Below, piece after piece: positions 46,040 to 58,114 of a DNA stretch of 64,000 nucleotides. The notes below the pieces were generated by a model. That model did not search any database and had not been told where the DNA came from. It worked only from the letters and a program-made list of their open reading frames with translations. The stretch's first letter is position 1. Each line of letters begins with the position of its first letter. A program made the translations under genes and the position numbers. Origin of the DNA: Schistosoma haematobium (Eukaryota > Platyhelminthes > Trematoda > Strigeidida > Schistosomatidae); NCBI RefSeq assembly GCF_000699445.3, contig NC_067195.1, positions 67,390,591 to 67,454,590 of the forward strand, in the 5' to 3' direction.

Positions 46040-47065
46040 AATACAATGTTGTTAGTGCTAGTGGGTTGATTATATTCAAAATCATTTGTAAACTAACATG
46101 TTTTTTTTATTAAGGTATAGATGTCTAAATCAAATCTAGTTTTTATGATTTTAAAACATTTAGAAATCTGGTAGGGGATATTCATTATTCATACTTGTCA
46201 TTGAGTGAAAGGAAAAAGGTAAAATTGACTTAACTAATGTTTCATCATTTAACCCTAATGGTTTTACTTAGATAATGCTGTTAACATAATGTAAAATCAA
46301 TTTTGTTTTATTTTATTCATTGAAAAATCCAAATTTCTAAATATGATACAATGTGTTTTTGTTTTCTGGATTGAAGAGTAGAAAAAAAATGGTATTACTG
46401 CCATACATGTATATATTGCTGTTACATTTAGCTTTGAGAATTCAAGAGAATGACAAGTTAATTATAAATAGAAAATATATTTCAAACAGGGTTATAATAG
46501 GGTCCCAAGAGATTTATATATCCAAGAAAATGTCAAGAAATGGACTTATCACAGCTTATAATAAGTATTAGTAAACTATGAATGAGTTAATTCCTGATCA
46601 GATAATACATTATTATTTAAAATTATTTTACATTGCTTATTGATACTCTCTCTATTTCTCTCTACTGAAGGACTTAATTTCAAGTGATTCCATATGTGAA
46701 TAGAATCATTACATGTAAAGACAAACATAACTACCGGAATATAATTTAAAAGTAATACTTACTTTTAAATAATTAATTGTTAATAATTGAAATTAACTCT
46801 TCGGTCTAAGTTCTGTTGAGTAAACAAACTGTTCAGTATCCAATTTTTATTATCTTTTATACTTGAATATTCTATCCTAAGCATTCGATATTTTAGTATT
46901 CTTTTGCATTCGAATTATTCGAAAAGTTATTTTACGGGAATGTTAATTCAAATTATAATACTTTCATTGAGGAAGAATAATTATGTCATTGATCAAGTCA
47001 GAGACTGAGGATGATATTTATAGATTAGTTTCTTTTGAAAAGGGTTTATTTAGAATTTATTTTTA
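46040..47065. other. No supported feature
   Basis: AT-rich DNA; the frame at 46353-46571 is rich in Lys, Ile and Asn as expected by chance. Confidence 0.5.
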
Positions 47066-47069
47066 TTCT

Positions 47070-47850
47070 TTGTAGGAGTTCACAGATGACCTAGCCTTCC
47101 GATCTCATACAAACCAACAAATGCAGATGAAGACAACTAGTGTAGCAGCAGCCTCAGTATCAGTAAACCTCAACATACACAGAGGAAAAAGCAAGATGCT
47201 CAAATACAACACGGAGAACACCAACTCAATCAATTTGATGGAGAAACTCTGGAGGAAATGCAATCCTTCACGTATCTGTGTAGTATCACTGATGAGCAAG
47301 GAAGATCCGATGCAGATGTGAAGGTGAGGATTGACAAAGCAAAGAAAACACTCCTACAATTCAACAAAATATGAAAATCATAACAACTGTCAACTAATAT
47401 CAAAATCACAATATTCAATATGAATGTCAAGACAGTTTGTTCTATTGTATGGAGTTGAAACTTGCACAACTACCACAACCATCATCAAGAAGGTACAAGT
47501 AATTATGAACAATTGTCTATGCAAGATATTCAACATCCATCGACCGGGTACCATCAGCAACAGTGTGCTGTGTGAGAGAACAAACCAGTTTCCATGTGAT
47601 TGGGAAATTAGGAAGAGACGATGGAAATGGATATGACATACATTACGGAAATCACCAAACTGCGTTTCGAGGTAAGCCCTAACTTTGAATGCTGAAGAGA
47701 AGCGAAAAGAGGATGACCAATGAACACACTATGTTGAGAAATGGAAGCAGATATGAAAAGAATGAATGACAGGTGGAAGGAGCTGGAAAGGTTTTTTCAG
47801 GACATGGCTGGATGGAGAGTGTTGGTGAGCGGCGTATGATCCTCTACCAG
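47070..47850 (+). mobile_element. RTE-like LINE fragment, plus strand
   Basis: It starts at the active-site region (EFTDDLAFRSHTNQQMQ, where FADD has become FTDD), goes through VAAASVSVNLNIHRGKSKML, a frameshifted TYLCSI-like part, [40 protein letters not shown] and a stop. It reaches the MAGWRVLVSG-like tail near 47830. About 600 bp (47110-47690) are nearly identical, in inverted orientation, to 54420-53830, including the same frameshifts. Confidence 0.8.
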
Positions 47851-48245
47851 GAGTAACTGGTGTGAGTGAATAAGTTGATCACGATGTGGTCAGTATGAGT
47901 CCAGGCTTGAGGTGCAGAGGAAAGATGCCATGTAGCACATTGGCTATGACTGCCGAAAGTTTGCGCTGGCCAGAAACTGGTCAGCGTCTTTTGATCTAGG
48001 AATAACAAGTGTCCACTGACCACTTAAGTAACTATCCTGTGTACTTATATACTCGACTTGGGCATCTGAATCTCCAGCTAGAGCCACAACATCTGATGAA
48101 CTGTCTTATTTGAGATCAGTTAACAAGTAATGGAACTCATAATTGATTTCATAGAGGCTGCACTCTGTTGGGATATAGATCAAAATAACGAAAAGATATC
48201 ATTTCCCTCGCAAGTTTATTTCTGGCTTTGATGAAATCTCCTAAT
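47850..48245 (-). mobile_element. Endonuclease-domain fragment of a LINE
   Basis: The minus strand, with a few stops, reads IYIPTECSLYEINYEFHYL, then VVALAGDSDAQ, STQDSYLSGQW and FLASANF. This is the pattern of the APE-type endonuclease of the LINE family at 3.5-5.6 kb, where the GDFN motif is usual; here it is GDSD. It is back to back with the RTE fragment on its left. Confidence 0.5.
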
Positions 48246-48534
48246 CTAACAGCACATAAATGAATGAATGAAGATAATTTACATAGATGCATCATTTATT
48301 AAGTTAGAGATTAAGAATAATTTTTATAGATTTTTTTTATTAATTTTCTTTTTGTAGGTGTATACCAATTGGCAATGCTTAGTTTTAATTTATGTAAAAT
48401 GATGCTATATGTTAATTTCAATCAGAGATTATTTATAATTTTATTGCGAAAAAAACAAACAATGAATTGATTAAAATACTAAATTAATATGATAGAAATA
48501 TTTGTTGGCATGGGAATATTTAGTGAGTTATTTA

Positions 48535-48880
48535 AATTATCAGAATGGGTTTTGCGGAGATTTTATAAATTTCACTAGTTGAAATCATGAGTCAATTGAA
48601 GATAGACCACCATGGAAAACCTGGAAGCACTGGACGGCCGTTTCGTCCTAGTATGGGACTCCTCAGCCGGCTCAGTAGTTTTGTTGGTTAAGCGCCTGAC
48701 GCGAGACTGATAAGTCCTGGGTTCGAATCTCGCGGTGGGGAGCGAGATTGTGGATGCGCACTGCTGAGGAGTCCCTTAATAGGACGAAACGGCCGTCTAG
48801 TGCTTCCAGGTTTTCCATGGTGTTCTATCTTCAATTGACTCATTATTTAAATTAGTTTAAATTTCACTTTTTATAACAGG
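48535..48880 (+). mobile_element. Family-2 hammerhead retroposon, clean foldback form
   Basis: The left arm (about 48545-48666) is the 3' ribozyme end in minus orientation, running up to GGGACTCCTCAG. At 48667 the plus-sense tRNA-like part starts (CCGGCTCAGTAG, then GTTGGTTAAGCGCC, B box GGGTTCGAATC). A hammerhead follows at 48757-48808 with core CTGAGGA, stem II GTCC/GGAC, GAAA, stem III ACGGCCGT and GTC at 48795-48797. The right arm ends near 48860. The arms are about 120 bp and differ at few positions. It is the clearest example of a promoter flanked by two inverted ribozyme ends. Confidence 0.72.
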
Positions 48881-48884
48881 GAAA

Positions 48885-49600
48885 GCGTTAAACTAAATCG
48901 AATCATTTCATCCATTAATTTCCAACTTCATTTTATTTCTAATTGTTGTCAAGTAACTTTATTCAAATAAAAATGATTTTTATTCAATAAAGTTGTAACT
49001 ATAAGCAACGAAAAGTTGTTTTCTGTTGTGTGTTTTTTTTGGGTGACTTTATAAAATCTTTAAACGGTATAAATACTCTTACAAACAATATTTTGATTTA
49101 GATACTGAATTATTGATGATTTTTCATACGGTTTTATAAAATAATGAAATGAATTCAGTAAATCAATTAGATAATAAATCGTTCAATATGAGTTAATATT
49201 GAATGTAATAAGCATAGATTTAAAGACAAAAGAAGTGACTTCAGTATTAATAGTTACTTTTGCTCATTTAGTTTATGTCTTTATCAGATAACAAAATAGA
49301 TCTCTAATTAGAATTTAGGAATCTGTTTGTATATTAATTTATATTAGCAGAAAGTAATGAGAATAAAACATTGTCTTTCATCATTAGAAAAAATGATAAA
49401 ACTGGATGGTGATTTCAGTCATTAATAGGTATGACATTAATAGTAGAATTTTATAGATAGTAGTAGTTTACTATTAAGTTTACTTACCGAAGATTATTTT
49501 GATTGATTCCGTTTATATAAAAAAACATGTTTTGATAGTAGTTAGGAGAAAAATGAAAAGCTGATTAATTGTTGATTAAGAAATGAGTGAATTCTTTTAT
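48885..49600. other. No supported feature
   Basis: AT-rich spacer between two family-2 units. Confidence 0.5.
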
Positions 49601-49602
49601 AT

Positions 49603-49890
49603 CTGAAGGGGTTTTGTGGAGATTGTAGTAATTTCAACAGTTGAGATCATGAGTCATTTCGTGGATTAGTTGAAGTTAGACATTAACACTGTTGGATGTC
49701 GGCTCAGTGGTCTAGTCGGTTAGGCGCCTGGCGCGAAACTGATAGGCCCTGGGTTCGAATCTCGCGGGTGGCGGGATCGTGGATGCGCACTGCTGATGAG
49801 TCCCATACTAGGACGAAACGGCCGTCCAGTGCTTCCAGGTTTTCAATGGTGATCTATCTTCAATTGACTCATGATCTCAACTGTTGAAAT
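49603..49890 (+). mobile_element. Family-2 hammerhead retroposon with best-preserved ribozyme
   Basis: A short inverted terminus (CTGAAGGGGTTTTGTGGAG to ATCATGAGTCA, 49603-49655) precedes a plus-sense unit: A box (GGCTCAGTGGTCTAGTCGG), B box (GGGTTCGAATC, about 49751), and a hammerhead at 49785-49833. All conserved core positions are present: CTGATGA at 49793-49799, stem II GTCC/GGAC, GAAA, stem III ACGGCCGT, GTC at 49824-49826, and stem I GCACTG/CAGTGC. I would expect self-cleavage. Confidence 0.78.
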
Positions 49891-50039
49891 TCTTTTATAA
49901 TTTATTCAATTCCTTCTGTCTATGAATTTCATATCGTTCCTAAACTTTGTGTTTCAACTTCAAATACACGTCTTCATATATGTACAATCAGCTAGACTAA
50001 ATTGCAACCTTTATTATTACGGTATAGAATGTTAGAAAA

Positions 50040-50185
50040 TTATATAATCACTTGGTATTGTTTAATTGAATGGGAAGATTCAAGTAAACAATACCAGTAC
50101 TTCTAGGTTTTCCATAGTGGTCTAGCTACAATTGACTGACGAACACAACTATTAAATTATTATAATATCTACAAAAACCCCTTTG
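50040..50185 (+). mobile_element. 3' end fragment of family 2 behind a small hairpin
   Basis: CACTTGGTATTGTTT and its inverse (AAACAATACCAGT) frame a short hairpin. A family-2 3' end (CTAGGTTTTCCATAGTGGTC to CCACA-type terminus near 50175) follows. The hairpin stem is the same sequence that makes up the outer arms at 36.6 kb. Confidence 0.5.
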
Positions 50186-50523
50186 TTAGAGAACTAGGAT
50201 TGTTTTGAACTTGAAATTAACCGCTAGATAATTTGATTCAAATGAACCATTTTCATTTTGTTTACACTTAACATTATCAATTTATTTTGATTAGGTTAAC
50301 AAAGAATATTGTAATATATTTAGTTAACAATATTTTAAGGTAAATCGTTATAAAGAAAACAATGTAGGCTATTTGTAGTATAAATATATAAACTAGATAA
50401 TTTGATTTGTTATTTACAACTAATTTTATACTTACAGAATAACTATATATGTATACACGGGAGAAACGAATAATGATGTTAATCGTATTTCAAATAGCAT
50501 ATCCTACATAATGAATTTTCTGT

Positions 50524-50685
50524 AAGTGGATAACGCGATGTCGTTCGAAGCGAACGGTACTGAGTTCGAGTCCCAGAGTGAACATCAACTCTGAGATGCA
50601 GGTACATCCAGCTGACGAGTCCCAAACAGGACGAAACGCACGTCCTGGATTCCACTGCTAGCCACTATCCATCTTTGCTTATTAA
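50524..50685 (+). mobile_element. Smalpha-like retroposon, 5'-truncated, intact-looking hammerhead
   Basis: It starts at TAAGTGGATAACGCGATG, the same base at which the foldback copies join their inverted arm. B box GAGTTCGAGTCCC follows, and then a hammerhead at 50598-50658: core CTGACGA (50612-50618), stem II GTCC/GGAC, GAAA, CGCACGTC with the site at 50644, and stem I GGTACATCCAG/CTGGATTCC. It ends GCTAGCCACTATCCATC. Confidence 0.82.
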
Positions 50686-50689
50686 TGAT

Positions 50690-51990
50690 ATGTTTGTAAT
50701 GAATAAAGATTTTCGCAGTGTTGAGTTTCTTGACCTAAATGCCTGATGAATAGGTTTATTATTATATCTTTCTAGGCATTATTATCAACAGGGAATTGAA
50801 GTAACAATATTTATGTGAATATTTCTTGATTTCTTTCCTTTTATGTTGTACAGTTTGACATTACTACTACCTAGAATGTTACAGTTAGTTTACATTATTT
50901 GGTTATTTATCTCTATAACCTGCTTCATGAAATTTTCAGTGAGTATCATTTGTTCAGTTACGTGATATTTTGTGCCTTTGTCAGATTGTCCACTTGTTAT
51001 AAATGAATATAAGTGTTAAATGTAAAATGATTCCCTAGTCCTGTAGCATAGATATTATTTTTGTTCAGTTATTTTCATGTTCATAATTGCTTAAATAGAT
51101 TGATGTAGGCTGAAAGCTTTGAAATTTGATAAACATTTGACAATGAGGCAATTGTAGCATATTATTTTGAAATTTATATGCAGTAAATCTTCCTTTCAAA
51201 TAATACAGATTTTAAGTACTTATCAGTTATTCTAGAACGTATTTCATTATAAAGCGTACACTAAAACTTTAAACATCCGGACAATTTTGTGGCAATTCGT
51301 ATATTGTTATCTATTTAGAGTTAGAAATATATGAGCTAAGCTTACTCTTAAGCGGGATTTTATTTCATTACACAGTAATGAAACAGAATATCGTTATTGT
51401 TATCTTGGCCTTAATTATTATTATTATTATTATTACTGCATTTCTCTCTTTACTAATGTCCCACATTCTCGTTAGTTTATTTATAATTGATCATGACAAC
51501 ACTTTATTTTTTACACCTCTATGACCTTTAATTATAATAAACAACAAAACATTTTAATCATCATACTACATTCACGTTAGAATTCATTACTAACTTATTA
51601 GGTCTATCGTTATTATTTGTGTGACGTAATCCAGTATTATAATCTTTCTATTACATCATCTTGGTTATTCCTTGTTTACATTTTCTCACGGGACTAGTAC
51701 TTTAACAAGAAGTTTGTACAACTTGATAATAAATTCGCTGAAAAAAGAGACCCCTTCACTGAACTTCATGTTTTTAATGCTTAAACAGTATATCATTACA
51801 TTGTCTAGATTGAATGAAATAAATGAATGGTTACAGAGTTGAGATAAAAGCAGGTTTTCACCAGATAAATTCTATCCATAGTTAAGACATCATAATGGGT
51901 AAGCAAATGTATATGAAAGTCAATAGACTAGACTTAACAAAACATGTATACTTTGTAAAATAATGGGCTGTTATTCAACTTCATTTTCTT
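50690..51990. other. No supported gene; one ATT microsatellite
   Basis: AT-rich DNA with an (ATT)n run at about 51414-51435. Nothing else supported. Confidence 0.5.
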
Positions 51991-51994
51991 ATAT

Positions 51995-52190
51995 TATCAA
52001 GTGACCACTGAGCTGGCCGGCATCAAATAATGTTTATGTCTAACTTCAACTAATCAACGAAATTGAGCAACCCATCTACCATTATCTTTAGTGAGTTACT
52101 ATCTCACAACAGACCCGGTCTAGCTGTAATTAACTCATGATCTCAACTATTAAAATTACTATAATATCCACAAAACCCCTTCTGGTCTAT
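51995..52190. mobile_element. Family-2 composite without ribozyme
   Basis: The minus-sense middle of the family (CACTGAGCTGGCCGGCATC onward) switches near 52122 to the plus-sense 3' end (GTCTAGCTGTAATTAACTC to CCACAAAACCCCTTCTGG). The promoter and hammerhead were lost at the junction. Confidence 0.55.
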
Positions 52191-52479
52191 TTAAATATTT
52201 TCTTGGCCTGGTGATTTTCTATAAAAAGAATTCTAAATATCTGTTTACTTTAATGAAATATAAAGAAAACTATTTGTTAGCCAACTAAGCAATAATTAGA
52301 AATATGATGTTTGGAAAACTATAATAAATAAATCATCAATAATAAGATTCACGAGAATAATCTCAATTCTTAACATTTGTGAAAATCATTATTACTCAGA
52401 ATCGAGATAGCTTTCTGAAACATTCATTGAAAAATGTTACCAAAAATATTCATTTTGGTTGAGAGTAGAACGATTCGAA

Positions 52480-52630
52480 CTTTCGCTCGCGAGCGGGACC
52501 GTTGATGCGCACTGATGAGGAGTCCCACAATAGGACGGAATGGCCGTTCAGTCCTTCCAGGTTTTCAACGATAGTCTAACATCATTTAGTTTATGATCTC
52601 AATCAATAACTTAATAATCTCCACAACATT
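52480..52630 (+). mobile_element. Family-2 3' part with degraded hammerhead
   Basis: CGCACTGATGAGGAGTCCCA is followed by TAGGACGGAATGGCCGTTC. The GAAA of the core has become GGAA, so cleavage is unlikely. The 3' tail to ATCTCCACAAC follows. Confidence 0.55.
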
Positions 52631-52639
52631 GTACTGGTA

Positions 52640-53655
52640 AAACTGGCAGTATTGAATGATTCTTTTTTCAAATGTTAAATTTATTAAAGTTGAGAATAAT
52701 AATCATTTAACCATAATTTAGTGATTTAGGTATGAAATACTATTTAGAAAACTAGATGTTACGTTCAATCATGCCAAGAGATTTCTGACTAAAGCAAAGC
52801 TATTGTGCATAGCAAATATACGTACGTAATACACCACTAGTTACAATTCACTAGTGATTAGTCTCAAAATGCAATACCTAGAGTTGTAATGAGAAGCCAT
52901 GACCAGTGGAGTTAAATTATGCAGGGTTTAAGATAATTATTTAAAACAGGAAATAGAACATGGTCGCGTAATTGATTAAAGGTGGACAGGTACATCATTG
53001 AGTGGTGGCCACAATAGATCCAGGATTTAGTCGTGGATACATACTGTTGAATAACCCCCTACTACGAGAAAACATATGTCAACTGTTTCCTGGTTATTAG
53101 TGAAGACCTAGCTAAGATCGACTGGTGATTTAAACTATGAAAACTCTACTATCTCCTAAAAATTCTATTTTGATAAATAATTATTTCTTATTTAGTGTAC
53201 TTTGATAACCATCGAAACATGTTTTCTGAATAGAATTCAAAAAAATTAATCTCCGTGTTTTATTGATAAGTAAATTTTTTATGGAATGTAAATATTGCAA
53301 ACAGAAAATATCTAAAGAAAAACGTGTCTGTGGTAAATAATTTTCATAAATTATATTTCCAATGTTTACTGTTCAGAGAAATTGTTCAAGATACTATTTC
53401 TCGACAATCCGATCAAAACCTATTACAATTGAGTGGAATTATTGGGAAACTTAAATGAAAATTTTTTAATGATTGAACTAATAGTTTGACTATAAATGGA
53501 ACTGAAAGTACACATAAGAGATTTCTAGAAAATGTATTTGAAATAATGTCAACAACTGAAGTGTGGATAATTTCAACATTTTTCTCAGTAAGTTGATTTG
53601 AGATTCTTCAAATTAATAAATGAAATCAAAATTATCGAAGAGTATATACTTACTT
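52640..53655. other. Very decayed retroposon traces, no gene
   Basis: 52860-53155 contains phrases like those of family 2 (GAGAAGCCATGACCAGTGGAG; CCTGGTTATTAGTGAAGACC), but they are too diverged to delimit. The rest is AT-rich. Confidence 0.35.
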
Positions 53656-53659
53656 ACAC

Positions 53660-54800
53660 ACTTAACTATGTCTGCTAATCCTCCTGGAGGAGCACAGGCC
53701 GCTCACCAACATTCTCCATCCAGCCATGTCCTGAGAAATCCCTTCCAGCTCTTTCCACTTGCCATTCATTCTTTTCATATCTGCTTCGATTTACCAACGT
53801 ATTGGGTTATTTGGTCTTCCACTTTTCCGTTACTCTTCAGTATTCAAAGTTAGGGCTTACCTCGAAACGCAGTTTGGCGATTTCCGTAATGTATGTCATA
53901 TCCATTTCCATCGTCTCTTCCTAATTTCCCAATCACATGGAAACTGGTTTGTTCTCTCACACAGCACACTGTTGCTGATGGTACCCGGTCGATGGATGTT
54001 GAATATCTTGCATAGACAATTGTTCATAATTACTTGTACCTTCTTGATGATGGTTGTGGTAGTTGTGCAAGTTTCAACTCCATACAATAGAACAAACTGT
54101 CTTGACATTCATATTGAATATTGTGATTTTGATATTAGTTGACAGTTGTTATGATTTTCATATTTTGTTGAATTGTAGGAGTGTTTTCTTTGCTTTGTCA
54201 ATCCTCACCTTCACATCTGCATCGGATCTTCCTTGCTCATCAGTGATACTACACAGATACGTGAAGGATTGCATTTCCTCCAGAGTTTCTCCATCAAATT
54301 GATTGAGTTGGTGTTCTCCGTGTTGTATTTGAGCATCTTGCTTTTTCCTCTGTGTATGTTGAGGTTTACTGATACTGAGGCTGCTGCTACACTAGTTGTC
54401 TTCATCTGCACTTTTGGTGTGTTTGGGATCGGAAGGCTAGGCTATCTGTTAAGTCAAAATCGTCTAATTGGTTCTGAGATGTACTTTTATTCTGTGCTTC
54501 ACGTTAGATGTGGAGATCTTCATAATTCAGTCAACCCCAAGAAGAAAGAGGAAGGGGGAGAGTAGACAGCGTTGTCTGATTCCGGTCTTTACTTCGAATG
54601 CATCTGTCAGCTTTCCTTCATGCACCACTTTGCACTGTGGTCCGTCGTGTGAGTTCCGGATAATTTTGATAATCTTCTCAGGAACTCCATAGTGTTGAAG
54701 AAGTTTCTATGATGTTCTCTCTTCTCATGGTGAATGAAGTTGATGTATAGTGACTAATTCCACTCAACTGATTGTTCCACGATGATCCATTTTGTCGCGA
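53660..54800 (-). mobile_element. RTE-like LINE, 3' half
   Basis: The minus strand carries a frameshifted SLYINFIHHEK-type RT start near 54740, then [18 protein letters not shown] and [36 protein letters not shown] and [11 protein letters not shown] with the same stop as its relatives. It ends in GGCTGGATGGAGAATGTTGG, GCTCCTCCAGGAGGATTAGC and a GTAAGTAAGTAT tail. About 54420-53830 is the inverted twin of 47110-47690. Confidence 0.8.
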
Positions 54801-55308
54801 TTTGTGCACGACTGATCCTTACGGAATCATCGAAGGGTACATAGCTTTCAACAAACAAATTTACATTTGATTTGTATCGAATCACATTCAAAAGTTGATT
54901 TCTGTATAGGAAGAAAATACAAGTAATGAGATGTGAAAAATGGGAAAATTGTTTATAGTGTATGTCCTTATGTTATGATTAAATTTCATAAGCAAAGATT
55001 ATTTAAAATGTAGTTTCTTCCCAAAATATTTTCTAATATTGGAAAAATGTTTCTAGTCACGTAAATAAAATATTAGTAACAGTTAGTTCCTCTTATGGTT
55101 TGTTTTTCAAAATCTATTAAAAAGGAATTACTTTTGATGAGAAGTGTTATTAACCTTAGGAAAAATCATATTTGTTTAGACAGTGTTATGTGGGGTATAA
55201 TAAAATGTATAGGTATTTATGCAAAATAAACATTTGATGGTATTGGTTTGAAGCTGAACTATCTTACAGTACTAACTTTTGATATGTTTTTCACCGAGCC
55301 AACATTTC

Positions 55309-55602
55309 TCAATATATGATTTGATGGAAGTGTTCAGTCATACTGACAATAAAGTTTGCGAAATGAAAATGACTATGAGTTATATTTTGAACAATTTGAT
55401 AATGATACATCAAAGCCTCAAAGTTTTTCATTTCTTTTTTCTCCATTATTAAAGACCATTTGATAAGTTTATTAGTTTTCATTTGACAAATCATTGTTCT
55501 ATAGGTTATTACGTCAAGAGGTTCACTGATGAAAAGCAATGTAATAGATTCTTTCAAATCATTCATGAACATCACTCTGTGCTCAGGTAGTGTTATAAAA
55601 AA
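55309..55602 (-). CDS. Candidate exon, unidentified
   Basis: About 97 codons are open on the minus strand from near 55600 to a TGA at 55309. Blocks include LPEHRVMFMNDLKESITLLF, ISEPLDVITYRTMICQMKT and HYQIVQNITHSHFHF. The mixture of acidic, basic and hydrophobic residues is more protein-like than in most AT-driven frames nearby. An acceptor-like pyrimidine run (TTTTTTTTATAACACTACCTGAG) precedes it. I do not recognise the family and found no partner exon, so chance remains likely. Confidence 0.25.
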   Translation of the reverse strand, partial: FFITLPEHRVMFMNDLKESITLLFISEPLDVITYRTMICQMKTNKLIKWSLIMEKKEMKNFEALMYHYQIVQNITHSHFHFANFIVSMTEHFHQIIY

Positions 55603-55834
55603 AACATATATTAAGGTGCTATCAACAACACAAAAATATTCACATCCCTGTTTTCAAAAATCACATCAACTAACCAGTGAAGAGAAAAGATATAACTAAA
55701 TAATTAGGTTTAAAATGCCATGTTTTACGATAATATAATGTTTTGGGAGATTTTTATGTAATCCATAAACAACAAAGTATATAATTTGGTGTACTCACAG
55801 ATAACGTAACATTAGTTTCACTAATATTCATCTG

Positions 55835-55990
55835 GCTGGATTATGGATAACAATGTAATACGAGGCACAGATTCATCCCATTTAGAACTCATCAGCTGAA
55901 TGTCCTTGCACTCAGACTTGGTTCCTTATGCTTTAAGCGCTCAACCAATTATTCACTAAGCCACTAGGTCCAGATTCCTACTCACTTGTG
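55835..55990 (-). mobile_element. Old Smalpha-like copy
   Basis: The minus strand shows CCCGTTGCACAAGTGAG and then a decayed tRNA-like and ribozyme region; TCAGCTGATGAGTTCT and ATGGGATGAATC are the remains of the core and stem II. The catalytic segments are mutated. Confidence 0.5.
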
Positions 55991-57710
55991 CAACGGGAAG
56001 GATTATTATTATTAAAACGTTTTCGTCGTATCTATAATCATGGTCTTGTATAAAACATGTCTATTTCAAAATCAAACATCATTAAATGCTCATTTTATGT
56101 TACCGCTAACTAAATTTATATATTTACATGTATCTGACAAACCACTTACATTGGTAGAACAGAAAGTAAAAGCCTACGATTGATTCTACAAACATCACAA
56201 AAATTCTTGAATCATAAGGACCATAGGTTCTTAATGGCACTATATAAACATATCTATTTTATATAAGACATTAAGTTGATACAATGAAATCACTCAATAT
56301 GATTAATGTTAATCTCATTCAAGCTTTTCTAAGTTTGCTAAAACCAAAACAGTGGAACATTTAAGATTGGATTTTCGTATTGTTTAAAAGTGAATCTTTC
56401 TTTACCATAGTGACATTAGCTTCATTTTATTATATCATGTTTTAAAAATTCTTTTGATCTAATCATTTTCAATCTTTCACATCTAGAATTTAATTTTTTG
56501 ACTGATTGACTGATATCAGTTCATGTTATTTTTAGTTGAGATTAACTTTCTTTAGCTATTTCACCAAGAAACTAACTTATTTCTGTTTTAGTTCTACGGT
56601 CATTAGTTACCATTATTTATGTTCTGAAATCTCCTTCGCATTCTGTTTAATTTCGACAACATTTAAATCATAACAATTCTGTTCTAACTATCACTCTACA
56701 ATAATAATAAATATTCACATTGAATCAATTTCATAAACATAAGTCTGTTAACGTTTTTGATAACTAACAAGAAAGATAGCTTAGTAACTTATTTTTCTCT
56801 TCCTTTTACTTTCCTTTAGATCGATTACAGCTTATTTTTACGCTATAAATCAGTGAACTGTGAAATTTATTCAACGTGTTTTGAGAATTATAACATCATT
56901 GCTCTATTTCAATTTTATATCAACTTCATTTATATCTTGATATCTGTAAATATTTGACATAAATAGTTAACATTCATTTTGAGTGTCGTTAATACATATT
57001 TAAGAGAATATTTATTGGGATATTGGGATAGGATTGAAATCCGTGTGTTCTATATTGAACGTGCCAACTTATATCTATATTTCGGTTTTAGTAAATTTTA
57101 TTCTAAGGGTTTCAATCCATTAGTTTTCATTTTAAATAATGACATGATATACGTTGTGATGCTGTGTTTAGGTAGACAGCAGAGATTGATCAAATCCAAT
57201 GTTTAATATCATTAACAGCAAACTATTCAACCTTATAGATATTCGTAAGAGTTTTTGAGAATTTCTTGAATTTTAACATATACATTGGTTAAACTCATAA
57301 TGATAGTAAATCATTTTAATGTTTTATTCAAATAATGATAAGTTATAAATGAATATGAAATATATATTTCTGATCTTATTTGAATATCATAATAATATGG
57401 ACTTCAGGAACATAGAAGAAAATGATACAAATTTTCTTGCTTACTGATATTAATTAGTAGTCTAGTACAAAACTATATCGTACATTATATGAAAACATTA
57501 TTTTCACCAGATCAAAGATTTCTGTTACGTATCACAATCTCAAAATCAATTAGCATCCTACTGATGAATATCTTAGTGAATTCTAATATCATTAAATTTA
57601 AATCAATGTGTACTTACCATATTGGTTAGTTAACCATATTCGTTTTGTATCGAAAACAATTAGCGGTAATACGAATTTCTTAATACCCCACTAACATATT
57701 ACTTATAATC
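55990..57710. other. No supported feature
   Basis: AT-rich DNA. The plus frame at 56979-57206 has no recognisable content. Confidence 0.5.
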
Positions 57711-57711
57711 A

Positions 57712-58110
57712 GAGAAGGGTTTTTGTGGATATTATAGTAGTTTTAATGGTTGAATTCACGATTCAATTGAAACTAGCTTACCATAGAAAACCTGGAAGCA
57801 CTGGACGACCGTTTCGTCTTAGCGTGGGACTCCTTAGCAGTGTGCGAGCACAATCTCGCCTAGTGAGGTTCGAAACCAGGACCTATCGGTTTCATGCACA
57901 AACGCTTAAACTTTAGATCACTGAGCTGGCATCCAATGGTGTTTATGTTCAACTTAAACCAATTCACGAAATTGCGCCACCGTCTACCATTGTCATCAGT
58001 GAGCTACGAACGCACAGCTGACGCGGTTGAACTCCACTCGTCACGACTTCTCACTAGAACTCCAGGAATGACCTCTTAGAGAACATCACCAGTGAACATA
58101 TGATGATAAT
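57712..58110 (-). mobile_element. Family-2 retroposon, full-length minus copy
   Basis: The unit runs from a 5' region near 58110 through a tRNA-like part (B-box-like GGTTTCGAACC) to a ribozyme position at about 57845-57795 and the terminus AAGGGTTTTTGTGGATATT inverse at about 57716. The core reads CTAAGGA in place of CTGANGA and should be inactive. Confidence 0.65.
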
Positions 58111-58114
58111 AATC

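Noticed and set aside
45775..46113. 112-codon plus-strand ORF
   Set aside because: It lies over one arm of a non-coding foldback element, and the related arms at 13.2 and 17.2 kb do not keep the frame.
53620..54565. Overlapping plus-strand ORFs
   Set aside because: All are antisense to the RTE copy at 54800-53660.
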